Shown: positions 14,477 through 24,482, counted from the first letter of the stretch. The stretch is DNA of 64,000 bases from an uncultured Porphyromonadaceae bacterium (GCA_937989585.1 CALKRW010000065.1:1-64000); one strand, 5' to 3'. Translations and numbers: made by a program. Notes: a model not told the origin generated them from the sequence alone.

Positions 14477-17400
14477 ATGGTTATGCGTGCGTGTTTATAT
14501 TGGCGGGTCTGGTTTTTTGTGGTGCTGGGAGCCTGCGCTGTTGCGGCCCGGGCGGATGTGGGTGTTTCGTCGCTTAGGGTCGAGGGGCTGGTGAGGCCGC
14601 TTGGCGTGGAGACGGAGCAGCCACGGTTTTCGTGGGTGATTTCTTCGGACAGGAATGATGTCGTGCAGAAATGGTACCGGATTATTGTGGCCTCGTCGCC
14701 GGAGAATCTTTCGGTGGAAAAGGGGGACCTGTGGGATTCGGGTAGGGTTCTGTCCGACAGTTCGGTGCTAGTTACTTATAAAGGGAAACCTCTGCCATAT
14801 AACTCGAGGATGTGGTGGAAAGTCAGGTTCGGCACTAATAAGGGAGATTCGGAGTGGAGCGAAGCGGCGGAATTCGGCACAGGTATGCGTGGCGAGTCAC
14901 ACTGGCGCGGAAACTGGATCGGGTGGGACGAGCCGTTCGATTGGGACGACGAGTCGATGCACAGCCGTCTAAGCGCACGTTATCTGCGAGAGGAATTCGA
15001 CAACGGCGGAAAGACTGTCAGGCGCGCGACGGTTCATATCAGCGGCCTCGGCCTTTACGAGATGTTCATCAATGGCGAGAAGGTCGGGGATGATGTACTG
15101 ACGCCTTCGCCCACGGACTATCGCCGGACGGTCCTGTACAATACATACGACGTCACGCCTTTGCTCCGTCAGGAAAAAAATGCCATAGGAATTGTCCTGG
15201 GAAACGGACGTTACTACAATATGCGCCAGAATCACAAGCCTTGGAAGATTGTCAACTTCGGCTATCCCAAGGTGAGGATGAATCTGTTTATCGAATACAC
15301 CGACGGTACGAAGGCACGCATCGTTACCAACGACAAGTGGCGCCTGACAGCAAAGGGGCCGATACGCAGCAACAATGAGTATGACGGCGAGGAATACGAC
15401 GCTCGGCTCGATTTAGGCGACTGGACAGAACCGGGCTATGACGATTCGGCATGGCTTAAGGCACGGCGTGCCGAACTGCCATATGGCACACTGCGTGCGG
15501 CAACTAACCCATCGATGAAAGTAATGCGAACAATAAAGCCACGCAAGATTCGCCGAACGGGCCCGAAGAGTTTTATTGTGGATTTCGGCGAGAATACCGC
15601 CGGGTGGGTAAGACTGAACGTAAGGGATTGTGTCAGCGGAGATTCGATAACGGTGCGCTACAGCGAGCGAATCAACGGAGACTCGACCGAACTTGATACA
15701 GAGAATCTTCGAACCGCATTAAGTACAGACCTGTATATCGCTTCGGGCAATGAGAACGGGGAGTCGTGGAGCCCACGTTTCTCATATCACGGTTTTCAGT
15801 TCGTCAGAGTAGAGGGACTTGACGAGATAGGGGATGAAGACGTCACGGCCGAAGTCATTTACGACAATGTTCCGGAAAACGGGACGTTCGAGTGCTCGAA
15901 CCCGATAATCAATGCAATATACGCCAACGCAAAGCGCGGCATAGCCAGCCTGTACAAGGGAATGCCGGTTGACTGTCCGCAACGCGACGAGCGTCAGCCC
16001 TGGACCGGAGACCACAACATGGGCTCGTGGGGAGAGAACTTCATATACGACAATGCGGCGCTCTATGCCAAATGGGCTGACGATATTAGAGAGAGCCAGC
16101 GCGAAGACGGCTGTCTGCCTGATATCGCACCGGCATTTTATAACTATTACAACCCGGACATGACATGGTCATCAACCTTTCCTGTTGTGTGCGACATGTT
16201 ATATGAACAGACGGGAGATGTAAAGCCAATAAAGCGGAATTACGAAGCGATGGCGCGGTGGATGCGATTCATACGACGTGAATACACTGACCGTGACGGG
16301 CTGATTATGGCTGACAAATACGGCGACTGGTGTGTGCCGCCCGAAAGTCCAGGACTGATTCATTCGCAGGACCCCTCACGCAAGACAGACCCGAAACTGA
16401 TCGCGACGGCGTATTTCTACAAGATGTCGCAGCTTATGGCAAAATTCGCTCCACTGGCAGGTCATCCGGATGAAGCCGAGACATGGCTTGCCGACGGAGA
16501 AAAGGCCAAGGACGCCTTCAACCGAAAATTCCTGACAGTGCGTCCGGGAACTTCGCCTGCAGCCAAGGAACATTTTCTTTATCCAGACAGCACATACTAC
16601 GGCAACAACTCGCCGACATCGAATATTCTGCCCCTTGCTTTCGGAATGGTCCCGGAGGAGTGTCGCAAGGCGGTCGAGGGCAATCTTCTGCATTCCCTGA
16701 TAGTTGACAAGAAAGGCAGCAATTATACGGCTCATGTAGCCTCGGGCGTCGTGGGAGTCAACTGGATGATGAGACTGCTGACAGCGATTGGCCGTGGCGA
16801 TGTGGGCGCCGGACTTATCAGCCATACGGAATACCCCGGATTCGGTTACGAAGTATCGAAGGGCGCGACCACCATCTGGGAACTGTGGAACGGCGACAAG
16901 GCCGCACGGGCGATGAACAGCCTCAATCATGTAATGATGCTCGGAGACCTCGTGAACTGGCTGTATCAGGACCTCGGCGGCATCAATCCCGCCAAGCCGG
17001 GATATAAGGAAATATTGCTCAAACCGGATTTCTCGGTTGATGACATAGACAGTTGTTCCGTCTCGTACAATACGCCCTACGGCCTGCTTGGGTCGAAGTG
17101 GAACAAGACGCTAAGCAGAATAGACTGGGAAATTGAAGTACCGTGCAATACATCTGCAACATTCGTTGTGCCCGCGCCGAAAAATGACGTCAAGGTCAGT
17201 GGCGCCAGATTCCTGCGCCATGAGGACGGCAAATCCTACTGGCATGCTCCGTCGGGTAAATATGACATAGAGGTTACCACAAGACCTTCGTCCGACCCTC
17301 TGTGTGCCTGTGTTGTCACTGATGAGTTCCTGTTTACCGAGGCACCTTTCACCGAGTGTCATGCAGCGACGATCGCGCCCAACGAGAACGGAGACCTTGT

Positions 17401-18430
17401 CGCCGCATTCTTCGGAGGCACAAAAGAGCGAAATCCCGACTGTGTCATCTGGACTTGCCGCAAGCCTAAGAATCAGGATTCGTGGACCGCGCCTGAGATT
17501 GCCGCAGACGGTGTCTTCGCACTTTCCGACCCAAACGCTTCACGTGTCGGCCTGTCGGGAATAGATTCCACGACGACAGTAGCGGGCGCAGGCCTCATCA
17601 AGGATGCGGCTTCGTTCGGAGACCTGAGTGTCGCACGTCGCAAGGCATGCTGGAATCCGGTACTGTTTTCGGTCCCCGGCAGCGGCGAGATGACACTGTA
17701 TTATAAGGTCGGGTCAAGTGTGGGTGACTGGACGGGATGGAAAGTCACCTCGCGTGATGGTGGAATCACATGGGGTGACCGTCAGCCACTTCCCGACGGC
17801 ATACTAGGCCCAATCAAGAATAAGCCGGAATATATTGACGGACGGATAGTATCGCCATCTTCGCGTGAAGGCAAAGGCTGGCGTGCATGGATTGAACTCA
17901 GCGATGACGGAGGCAAGACGTGGCGTAGTACCGGAGCGCTGGCTTCGGATTCGGCCTATCTGACCGCAGACAAAAGCCGTATGCGTCCCATCTTTGCAAT
18001 TCAGCCCGGAATACTCAGGCTTTCGGACGGAAGGCTGCAAATACTCTGCCGTACCCGAAACGCGCATCTCGCGACCAGTTACAGTTCGGACAACGGGGAG
18101 ACATGGACACCGGTAAGTCTTACCGATCTTCCGGCCAATAATTCAGGCACAGACTGCGTGACTCTAAAGGACGGACGTCATCTGCTTGTATACAATGATT
18201 TCGAGACGATAGACGGCACTCCCAAGGGTGTCCGCACACCATTATGTGTCGCGCTCAGCGATGATGACGGCAAGACATGGCGCAACATAGCCACACTGGA
18301 AGACAGCCCGCTGGGTCAGTTCTCATATCCCGCAATCATTCAGACACCCGACGGTCTGGTGCATGTCATCTATACACACCGGCGCCACCGCATCCGCCAC
18401 CAGGTCCTTGACCCGTCGTTGATGAAATAA
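14477..18430 (+). CDS. GH78 alpha-L-rhamnosidase fused to a BNR/sialidase-like domain
   Basis: 1317 residues with an N-terminal signal peptide (to about ARA, residue 26). Residues about 30-940 form a complete GH78 protein: an Ig-like N-terminal domain (VEGLVRPLGVETEQPRFSW), a carbohydrate-binding-type domain around residue 190, and the (alpha/alpha)6 catalytic domain with D499-CPQRDER506 followed by WTGD. Residues about 942-1317 are a six-bladed propeller of the BNR_2 type, with APFTECHAATIAP and four Asp-box motifs (SRDGGITW, SDDGGKTW, SSDNGETW, SDDDGKTW). GH78 enzymes release alpha-L-rhamnose; the propeller could be a second glycosidase, since this BNR_2 type is not necessarily a sialidase. 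The product is probably periplasmic. No SusCD pair is adjacent. Confidence 0.9.
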   Translation: MVMRACLYWRVWFFVVLGACAVAARADVGVSSLRVEGLVRPLGVETEQPRFSWVISSDRNDVVQKWYRIIVASSPENLSVEKGDLWDSGRVLSDSSVLVTYKGKPLPYNSRMWWKVRFGTNKGDSEWSEAAEFGTGMRGESHWRGNWIGWDEPFDWDDESMHSRLSARYLREEFDNGGKTVRRATVHISGLGLYEMFINGEKVGDDVLTPSPTDYRRTVLYNTYDVTPLLRQEKNAIGIVLGNGRYYNMRQNHKPWKIVNFGYPKVRMNLFIEYTDGTKARIVTNDKWRLTAKGPIRSNNEYDGEEYDARLDLGDWTEPGYDDSAWLKARRAELPYGTLRAATNPSMKVMRTIKPRKIRRTGPKSFIVDFGENTAGWVRLNVRDCVSGDSITVRYSERINGDSTELDTENLRTALSTDLYIASGNENGESWSPRFSYHGFQFVRVEGLDEIGDEDVTAEVIYDNVPENGTFECSNPIINAIYANAKRGIASLYKGMPVDCPQRDERQPWTGDHNMGSWGENFIYDNAALYAKWADDIRESQREDGCLPDIAPAFYNYYNPDMTWSSTFPVVCDMLYEQTGDVKPIKRNYEAMARWMRFIRREYTDRDGLIMADKYGDWCVPPESPGLIHSQDPSRKTDPKLIATAYFYKMSQLMAKFAPLAGHPDEAETWLADGEKAKDAFNRKFLTVRPGTSPAAKEHFLYPDSTYYGNNSPTSNILPLAFGMVPEECRKAVEGNLLHSLIVDKKGSNYTAHVASGVVGVNWMMRLLTAIGRGDVGAGLISHTEYPGFGYEVSKGATTIWELWNGDKAARAMNSLNHVMMLGDLVNWLYQDLGGINPAKPGYKEILLKPDFSVDDIDSCSVSYNTPYGLLGSKWNKTLSRIDWEIEVPCNTSATFVVPAPKNDVKVSGARFLRHEDGKSYWHAPSGKYDIEVTTRPSSDPLCACVVTDEFLFTEAPFTECHAATIAPNENGDLVAAFFGGTKERNPDCVIWTCRKPKNQDSWTAPEIAADGVFALSDPNASRVGLSGIDSTTTVAGAGLIKDAASFGDLSVARRKACWNPVLFSVPGSGEMTLYYKVGSSVGDWTGWKVTSRDGGITWGDRQPLPDGILGPIKNKPEYIDGRIVSPSSREGKGWRAWIELSDDGGKTWRSTGALASDSAYLTADKSRMRPIFAIQPGILRLSDGRLQILCRTRNAHLATSYSSDNGETWTPVSLTDLPANNSGTDCVTLKDGRHLLVYNDFETIDGTPKGVRTPLCVALSDDDGKTWRNIATLEDSPLGQFSYPAIIQTPDGLVHVIYTHRRHRIRHQVLDPSLMK

Positions 18431-18451
18431 AACGATAGAATGGGACTAAAA

Positions 18452-18480
18452 AAGCGGCGTGTCAATCTGACACGCCGCTT
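18452..18480. terminator. Terminator between convergent carbohydrate genes
   Basis: A perfect 13-bp stem (AAGCGGCGTGTCA / TGACACGCCGCTT) with a 3-base loop. On the minus strand it runs into T6, so it should terminate the amylase-binding-protein transcript. For the plus-strand rhamnosidase the hairpin lacks a strong U-run. Confidence 0.85.
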
Positions 18481-18502
18481 ACTGTCTTATATGACAGGAG
18501 TG

Positions 18503-21500
18503 TTATTTGACGGCGATTTTGGTGGCGGTGCCGTTGACGACCTTGATGTAGAGGCCGGGCTGGAGATTGCCGGCGTTCACCTTTATGCCGCTGAGGTTGT
18601 AGTAAACAGCCTCGGCATCGTCTGCCATTATGTCTTCCACGCCACTGCTGGACTTGGTGAACTTGACAGTCTTGGTGTTGTAGTTCCAGGTTATGTCGTA
18701 GGTGCCGGTGATGGAGTAGGGTACCTCGCAGTCAACAGTAACAGCGCTAAGGACAGTCGAGAGGTTGTTCTCGGAAATAGGTGATGTTGTCTCTACAGCG
18801 CCATACTGCTCAAACCAGTTCTGGGTAGCGACCTTGAACGAGCCGACGGCGGTGATGTTGAAGCCCTTGAGTTCGAATACGCCTTCCTGCTTGGTGGCAG
18901 TAAACTTGTGGGCATCGTCAAGTTTGAAGTCGGGATCGTTGAGACCGGGAATGTACCATACGAAGTCTTCCTGTTCGGTCTGACCGGTTACGGTGATAGT
19001 GCGGTCAATCATGTTGAGTGTGACGTCGGCATTCCTGAGGGATGTGATCTTGTCAGCGAAATTGATATTGGAGGTTGTGCCGCCGACACCGAACTGATAG
19101 GGTATGCCGATCTTAATGTCAGTACCGTTGCCACCGATGTTTACTGCATCGTTGGTCCATGTACCGTCGTTGACCTTGAAACCCGAGAGAAGTACGTCGG
19201 CATGAACCTTGTATATGCCTTCGGTCTGTTTGATGAACTTGTGGGCCTCGTCCTTGAGCTGCCAGTTCTTGCCGTCAACGCCATTGCCGATGAGGTAGTA
19301 GGTGATTTCTTCCTGCTGACCGACGGACTTGAAGGCAAGGGTCTTGGTAGCAAGAGTCCAGGTGATGTCGTAAACACCGGTCATGGTGTATTCGATGTCA
19401 CCGGTTTCGCCGGCAACGGGTTCGAGAACCTGCGAGAGGCTGGCGAGAGAGAATTTCTTTGTCTTGTCGTTAGTACCATATGATTCGCCCCAGCCTGTTG
19501 TAGCCACCTTGAGGTGACCCGGAGCGGCAATCTTGAAGTTCCTGAGCACGAATACTCCTTCGGTTTCTGTTTCCTCCATCATGTGTTTGTCATCGAGGTT
19601 GAAGGAAGCGTCATCGATACCTGCGACGTACCATGAGATTTCGCCTTCGCCTTCACCGTCGACCTGGACAGTGCCGTTGTTGATGTCGAGTGTGAGTTTA
19701 GCGTTCTCGACAACAGTTGCGCCTGCGATGGCGATGTTGCCTGTAGAGCCTCCAACACCGTATTTGTAAGGTTTACCGAGTTCAAGAGCCTTGCCGTTAG
19801 AACCGAAGTTGTACTCGTCCTTGCTCCATGTACCGTCGTTGATCTTGAATCCGGTGCCGAGAGTCTTGACAGATAGAGTGTAGACACCATCCTGACCATC
19901 GACGGGAACGAATTTGGCGTCGGGGGCCTTGAGAGACCACTTCTTTCCGTTGACATTGTCGCCGATGAGGTAGAAGGGCTGAGCCTCGTACTGAGTGGTG
20001 CAGGTGAATTTCTGCTGTGCCTTTCCGGATCCGGTACGGCCCTCGCAAACGGTCATGGCCTTGACGGTGCAGGACTTGGTGATGACGAAAGGCTTGGTGT
20101 AGAGGGTTGATTGCTCGGTAACGTCAGAACCGTCGAGAGTGTAGTAAATCTTGGCCTCGGGGAGGATGCAGGAAATGGTGACAGTGTATTTGTCAGACTC
20201 GACTTTGGGAGCGGGGTCGGAAGAGATTACTGGGCTAGGGCAGGTAGAGAAAGTATAACGCTCGCTAACGATATCGGAGTTCTCGTAACCGCCACGAACT
20301 GCAACAGCCTTTATGACTGCATCCTCGCGAAGTGACTGCGGATAACGGAAGTCGTATAACTTGCCATTGGTGGCAGTAACGGTACCATTGGCCGAAACAC
20401 TCACTACGGGATCGGTGCCGTCCATAGTATAATAAATCTTGGTACCAGCCAGGCCGCATTTCATATGGACCTCAATTCTATTCTGGGTTACCACACCGCC
20501 TTCGGGTGACAATACGGGAGCGGGACATTTCATGTCAGGACCAGCAAAGAACTGGCTCATGACTTTGGATTCGGTCTTGCCTTCCTTGTATGCGCGGCAA
20601 TAAAGAGTTGTGCGGGAAGTAATCTTGATAGGCTCGGTGTAGAGAGTGCTCTTATCGGTAACATCGGGGTCGAAAGCATAGTAGATTTTGGCGCCTTTAG
20701 TAGCACATAACAGAGTAACAGTATACTCAGCGGCAGTCATATCTGCAGAAGGAGTGCTGCTGAAGGTCGGATTATTGCAAGTTGAGAAAATAACTTTCTG
20801 CTCTGCGATCTTACTGTCACGATAGCCGTCGGCAATCGCAATCATCCTGATGGTACAGTCATCCTTAACATCCTGGATGGAATAATTGCCACCTTTATAA
20901 TACGTCGACTGGGCGGTTGGGGTTGAGCCATCGAGGGTATAATAGAGTTTTGCATCCGCGGGATCCTCACATTTGGCTCTAGGACTGTAACCAAAGCCGA
21001 CAGGCACGGTATAGACGGCAGAGCCGTCGCCGATTATAGGAGTGGCGCACTGGGGAATCTGAGGCACGCTGCTCTCGAAGGTGACAGTCTTGGTGTTGTT
21101 GTTCCAGGTGATGTTGTATTTGCCGGTCATGGTGTAGGGCACATCACCGGTCTCGCCGGAAACTTCCTCGAGTTTGTGCGAAAGCATGTTCTCGGAGAAA
21201 GTGACAGACTTGTCGTTCCAGCCGTAACCGATGCCCCAGCCTGATGTTGCCACCTTGAAGGAGCCGGCCTTGGTGATCTCGAAGTCCTTGAGAACATACA
21301 CGCCTTCGGTCTCGGAGGCTGTCATCTTGTGGGCGTCATCGAGTTTGAAACTTGCGTCGTTCAGGCCGGCGACATACCATTCGACCTTGCCTGACCCCTG
21401 ACCGCTAACGAGGATGGTCTTGGCATTGGTGTCAAGTGTGACTACGGCATTCTCAACTTTTGTAACGCCATTGAACGAGATGTTCTGGCTCATGTTACCG

Positions 21501-21784
21501 TTGGTGTAAGAAAAAGGAGTGCCAACAGTGAGTTTCTTCGATGTAGACTGGGCACCGATGTTTATTGAGCCCCAAGAACCGTTGTTGATCTTGAAGCCTG
21601 TACCCAAGGTCTTTACATTCAGTGTATAGACACCGGTCTGGCCCTCAACGGGCGTAAATTTGGCATCGGGATCCTTAAGGGTCCAGTTCTTGCCGTTCAC
21701 ATTGTCGCCTATAAGATAATAGTCGACGGCGCTCGCGCTCAGTGCGAAGCACAAGAGCATGAGCAACAAAGATAGTTTTCTCAT
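18503..21784 (-). CDS. Large secreted multi-module carbohydrate-binding-like protein
   Basis: 1093 residues with a signal peptide (MRKLSLLLMLLCFALSASA). Two module types alternate: type A starts YYLIGDNVNGKNW and contains GTGFKINNGSW; type B starts WYVAGLNDASFKLDDAH and contains SFKVATSGWG. Both resemble SusE/F-like starch-binding modules. One A-B pair stands at residues 20-240, then come four chitobiase/HEX C-terminal-type modules (for example KLYYTLDGSTPT, KIYYTMDGTDP, KIYYTLDGSDV) to about residue 610, then two more A-B pairs. The protein ends in a tail (AVYYNLSGIKVN, then LQPGLYIKV) resembling a type IX sorting domain. It has no catalytic domain. It lies 49 bases downstream of the alpha-amylase gene and is probably its binding partner at the cell surface. 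Confidence 0.8.
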   Translation of the reverse strand: MRKLSLLLMLLCFALSASAVDYYLIGDNVNGKNWTLKDPDAKFTPVEGQTGVYTLNVKTLGTGFKINNGSWGSINIGAQSTSKKLTVGTPFSYTNGNMSQNISFNGVTKVENAVVTLDTNAKTILVSGQGSGKVEWYVAGLNDASFKLDDAHKMTASETEGVYVLKDFEITKAGSFKVATSGWGIGYGWNDKSVTFSENMLSHKLEEVSGETGDVPYTMTGKYNITWNNNTKTVTFESSVPQIPQCATPIIGDGSAVYTVPVGFGYSPRAKCEDPADAKLYYTLDGSTPTAQSTYYKGGNYSIQDVKDDCTIRMIAIADGYRDSKIAEQKVIFSTCNNPTFSSTPSADMTAAEYTVTLLCATKGAKIYYAFDPDVTDKSTLYTEPIKITSRTTLYCRAYKEGKTESKVMSQFFAGPDMKCPAPVLSPEGGVVTQNRIEVHMKCGLAGTKIYYTMDGTDPVVSVSANGTVTATNGKLYDFRYPQSLREDAVIKAVAVRGGYENSDIVSERYTFSTCPSPVISSDPAPKVESDKYTVTISCILPEAKIYYTLDGSDVTEQSTLYTKPFVITKSCTVKAMTVCEGRTGSGKAQQKFTCTTQYEAQPFYLIGDNVNGKKWSLKAPDAKFVPVDGQDGVYTLSVKTLGTGFKINDGTWSKDEYNFGSNGKALELGKPYKYGVGGSTGNIAIAGATVVENAKLTLDINNGTVQVDGEGEGEISWYVAGIDDASFNLDDKHMMEETETEGVFVLRNFKIAAPGHLKVATTGWGESYGTNDKTKKFSLASLSQVLEPVAGETGDIEYTMTGVYDITWTLATKTLAFKSVGQQEEITYYLIGNGVDGKNWQLKDEAHKFIKQTEGIYKVHADVLLSGFKVNDGTWTNDAVNIGGNGTDIKIGIPYQFGVGGTTSNINFADKITSLRNADVTLNMIDRTITVTGQTEQEDFVWYIPGLNDPDFKLDDAHKFTATKQEGVFELKGFNITAVGSFKVATQNWFEQYGAVETTSPISENNLSTVLSAVTVDCEVPYSITGTYDITWNYNTKTVKFTKSSSGVEDIMADDAEAVYYNLSGIKVNAGNLQPGLYIKVVNGTATKIAVK

Positions 21785-21833
21785 GAAGTTAATTTAAGAA
21801 GTTAGTTAATAGGTTAGTAAGTAAGTGTGATGA

Positions 21834-23324
21834 TTAGAGAATCACTTTTTCAACGTTATTGCCTGTGCGGCGGATATATATACCGTGCTGTGGGTTCTCG
21901 ACACGGCGACCCATTAGGTCATAGTATTCAGTAAAAGTGTTGTTTTCGTAAACGATATCTTCGACGGCAGACATTCCGTCAGCATACAGTACGGCTACGC
22001 CGGTGCTTCCGACACGGCCGGTTATAGTAGTCGGGGTGACGATGAAGTCGGTACCTGTAAGTGCGTCCTTGTAAGTGCCTTCGGGCATGTAGCTCATGCC
22101 GTTCTCGCCTTCGACATTCTGTGCGGCGTTTTTCTTGCCGAGAATGAACACACCTCCGTCCTTGCGTGTGATGCAGATGCATCCCTTGGATCCGGTAGAG
22201 CGGGTGAAAGCCTCGGCGCGTCCTGTCATGGCATTGCGGAATTTGTTGACAGCGGCGATTTCGGGAGCCTCGAGGCAGTGGACGGAACCTTTCTGACCCA
22301 TACGTATCTCGGTGCGGCCCTCATACGGCGGACGGGAGAAATATAGTGCGGTAGCTCCGTCACGGCAAGCCGAAAGCATGTATACACGGTCGATACGGGC
22401 CTGCATTGTGCCTTTGGTCGCGCCACCGTCGTTGGAGTAGGTGTCATGGCTCTCACCCCAGTAAACAAGTTTGGATGCAGGAACGCCTTCCGACAGATTG
22501 CCTGCCTTAGAGGGAAGAATCCAGGACTTTACAGAAGATAGTGATGTCGAGGCGTACTCGTTGTCGGTGACGCTCATGTATTTGGCGTATTCGTTGAGGA
22601 GCCTGTATTTCTCCTCGTTGCTTGCGTTGCTGCCGGCAGGATTGTCGAGAATCTCGCCATAGTGCCACAGGCCTTCGACAGAAGTAACCACAGGCCAGAA
22701 ATTACAGCCTTCGCTGGGGAGACCGATGTGCTTTGCGGCGTCCCAGCGAATGCCGTCGACACCGATGCTCTTCAGGTCCTCGATGAAAGCCCTGGCACGC
22801 TGCTGAACTTCCTCGCTCTCGGAATTGACATCGCCGTAATCGCCAAGTTGGTTGTGGGTAATGGAATGACGGCTGGAGTAGTTAATCCATCCGTTATAGC
22901 GCTCACGGTCGCCCTCGCTCCACCATAGGTTACGGTAGGAAGGATGGCTGTTGATGTGGTTGGCCACTACGTCGACTATGACCTTTATGCCATATTCCTC
23001 GGCTTTGTCACACAGTTGCTTAAGTTCTTCCCTTGTGCCGTTGCCATTAGCCATGAAAGCGAAATCGTAAGGCATGTAGGCATAGAACCATTCGGCATTC
23101 TCACCGGCATTACCCTGAACGGGAGATACCTGTACCGATCCGAAACCGGCTTCGGCAATACGTGGCAGTTCCTCGATGATATCAGTGAATTTCCAGTCGA
23201 AACAATGCATGATGTTACCGTCCTGAATATTCTCAGGAATACCATAAGGATTCTCGGCATGAGTAGAAAAGATAACTGAAACACCGGCTGCTATGAACGC
23301 GGCCAGTCTAAGACGCTTTGACAT
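21834..23324 (-). CDS. Secreted alpha-amylase (GH13)
   Basis: 496 residues with a signal peptide cleaved near THA (23). The GH13 motifs are clear: D118-VVANH123 (region I), GIRWDAAKH with nucleophile Asp195 (region II), the general acid Glu224 in WHYGEIL (region III) and ESHD with Asp294 (region IV). A C-terminal beta domain is followed by the tail EYYDLMGRRVENPQHGIYI, like the tail of the downstream protein and of type IX secreted proteins. It acts on alpha-1,4-glucans, probably at the surface or outside. The next gene in the operon encodes a binding protein. The promoter region contains a C8/G8 tract where the -33 box should be. Confidence 0.9.
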   Translation of the reverse strand: MSKRLRLAAFIAAGVSVIFSTHAENPYGIPENIQDGNIMHCFDWKFTDIIEELPRIAEAGFGSVQVSPVQGNAGENAEWFYAYMPYDFAFMANGNGTREELKQLCDKAEEYGIKVIVDVVANHINSHPSYRNLWWSEGDRERYNGWINYSSRHSITHNQLGDYGDVNSESEEVQQRARAFIEDLKSIGVDGIRWDAAKHIGLPSEGCNFWPVVTSVEGLWHYGEILDNPAGSNASNEEKYRLLNEYAKYMSVTDNEYASTSLSSVKSWILPSKAGNLSEGVPASKLVYWGESHDTYSNDGGATKGTMQARIDRVYMLSACRDGATALYFSRPPYEGRTEIRMGQKGSVHCLEAPEIAAVNKFRNAMTGRAEAFTRSTGSKGCICITRKDGGVFILGKKNAAQNVEGENGMSYMPEGTYKDALTGTDFIVTPTTITGRVGSTGVAVLYADGMSAVEDIVYENNTFTEYYDLMGRRVENPQHGIYIRRTGNNVEKVIL

Positions 23325-23428
23325 GATATTAATAAAAGGTGGTTTATTAAAATATGATATAATCTAAGAGGCACTTACTCTTAATGTGCCTTAAAACTCT
23401 ACGTAAAGACTTTTTAAATTTGCTGAGG

Positions 23429-23460
23429 CAAATATAGTCATAATAAAAAATACCCCCCCC
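23429..23460 (-). promoter_or_regulatory. Amylase promoter with a homopolymer tract at the -33 position
   Basis: Minus-strand TATATTTG (23436-23429) fits the -7 element, about 105 bases before the amylase ATG. Sixteen bases further upstream there is a run of eight G on the minus strand (C8 at 23453-23460), covering the position where TTTG is expected. Length changes in this run would alter promoter geometry. Confidence 0.45.
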
Positions 23461-23536
23461 ATTTTACAATATTTAACATTTAATTAACGTCTTTTTGCAA
23501 ACATTCCGGTGCATATCTATATTCGTTTAATTTCGT

Positions 23537-24460
23537 TCAGCGGTCGACAGGTGTTTGACGTTCCTGTTTCGCGGCGCGGCTGTGCGTAACTGTCCATACA
23601 CCTGCGAAAATCAGGACGACCGCCACGCATTTGGCAACAGTCACGCGGTCGAGTCCGAGAATAATGCCGACGGCGGTGGCCATAATAGGCTGAACATAAT
23701 TGTACATTCCGACAATGGTCGGCCTGAGGTTTTTCTGTCCGTACATCATGCAGATGTATGCAACAAAGGTGCCGATGACCACTACGTAGGCAACGCCAAG
23801 TATCTGGTCAAGTGTTAGCACATTGCCTGATAATTCAATGTATGACGGTATGGAAAAAAGTGTTAGTGGGACAGTAGCGAAAGTGAACATCCACTTCATC
23901 AGCGTGTAGATGGAGTATCTGCGGATGAAGTTGCGGTAAAGAGTAAGGTACAGGGCGAATGAAATCTGGGCGAGAAGAATCAGAGTGTCGCCAAGTATCG
24001 GCCTGTCGCCACCGACAAGCACGGCTCCGCCACCCAGTATCAGTATAATGGCTCCTGAGAAACCAAGTGCGATTCCGCCGGCCTTACGCAGTGTGATGGG
24101 CTCGCCTAGAAACAATGCGGCCAGCAACATCACCCACAGAGGCATTGTCGTGGTTATGATGGATGCGTCGCCTGGGGCGGTATATCCCACTCCGAACACG
24201 TAGCAGCCCTGGTTGAGAAGTACGCCCAGCATTCCTGCGCCGGCAAGCAGGAGCAGGTCGCGTGGGGGCACATGCTCTCGAGGAACGAAGAGTGAGGCGA
24301 TCCAGAAGAGGACAGCGGCGCCGAGCATACGGAAATTAGCCATGAGCAAAGGTGTTATCACCCCTGCGGTCATAACCATTTTGGCAATCGGAGCCATGAT
24401 GCCCCACATAGTGTTGGCACCGAACATGGCGAGGTGTCCCCTGATATTGAAGTCTGACAT
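23537..24460 (-). CDS. EamA/DMT family membrane transporter
   Basis: About 307 residues with ten predicted membrane helices in two EamA repeats: MFGANTMWGIMAPIAKM at the start of the first, and ILLAQISFALYLTLYRNFI then VGMYNYVQPIMATAVGIILG in the second. The family exports amino acids, metabolites or drugs; the substrate cannot be told here. The start is set at the ATG at 24460 (24466 is an alternative), because the promoter element at 24483-24490 rules out the longer frame from 24529. It stands as a single gene between the amylase and patatin genes. Confidence 0.85.
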   Translation of the reverse strand: MSDFNIRGHLAMFGANTMWGIMAPIAKMVMTAGVITPLLMANFRMLGAAVLFWIASLFVPREHVPPRDLLLLAGAGMLGVLLNQGCYVFGVGYTAPGDASIITTTMPLWVMLLAALFLGEPITLRKAGGIALGFSGAIILILGGGAVLVGGDRPILGDTLILLAQISFALYLTLYRNFIRRYSIYTLMKWMFTFATVPLTLFSIPSYIELSGNVLTLDQILGVAYVVVIGTFVAYICMMYGQKNLRPTIVGMYNYVQPIMATAVGIILGLDRVTVAKCVAVVLIFAGVWTVTHSRAAKQERQTPVDR

Positions 24461-24482
24461 GAGCATTCTCTTTTTCCGGCGG

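Noticed and set aside
23415..23422. Plus-strand promoter TAAATTTG
   Set aside because: No plus-strand gene lies downstream; it falls in an AT-rich leader of the amylase gene.
23325..23536. tRNA or other structured RNA in the AT-rich gap
   Set aside because: No cloverleaf or known RNA motif was seen; the gap holds only the amylase promoter region.
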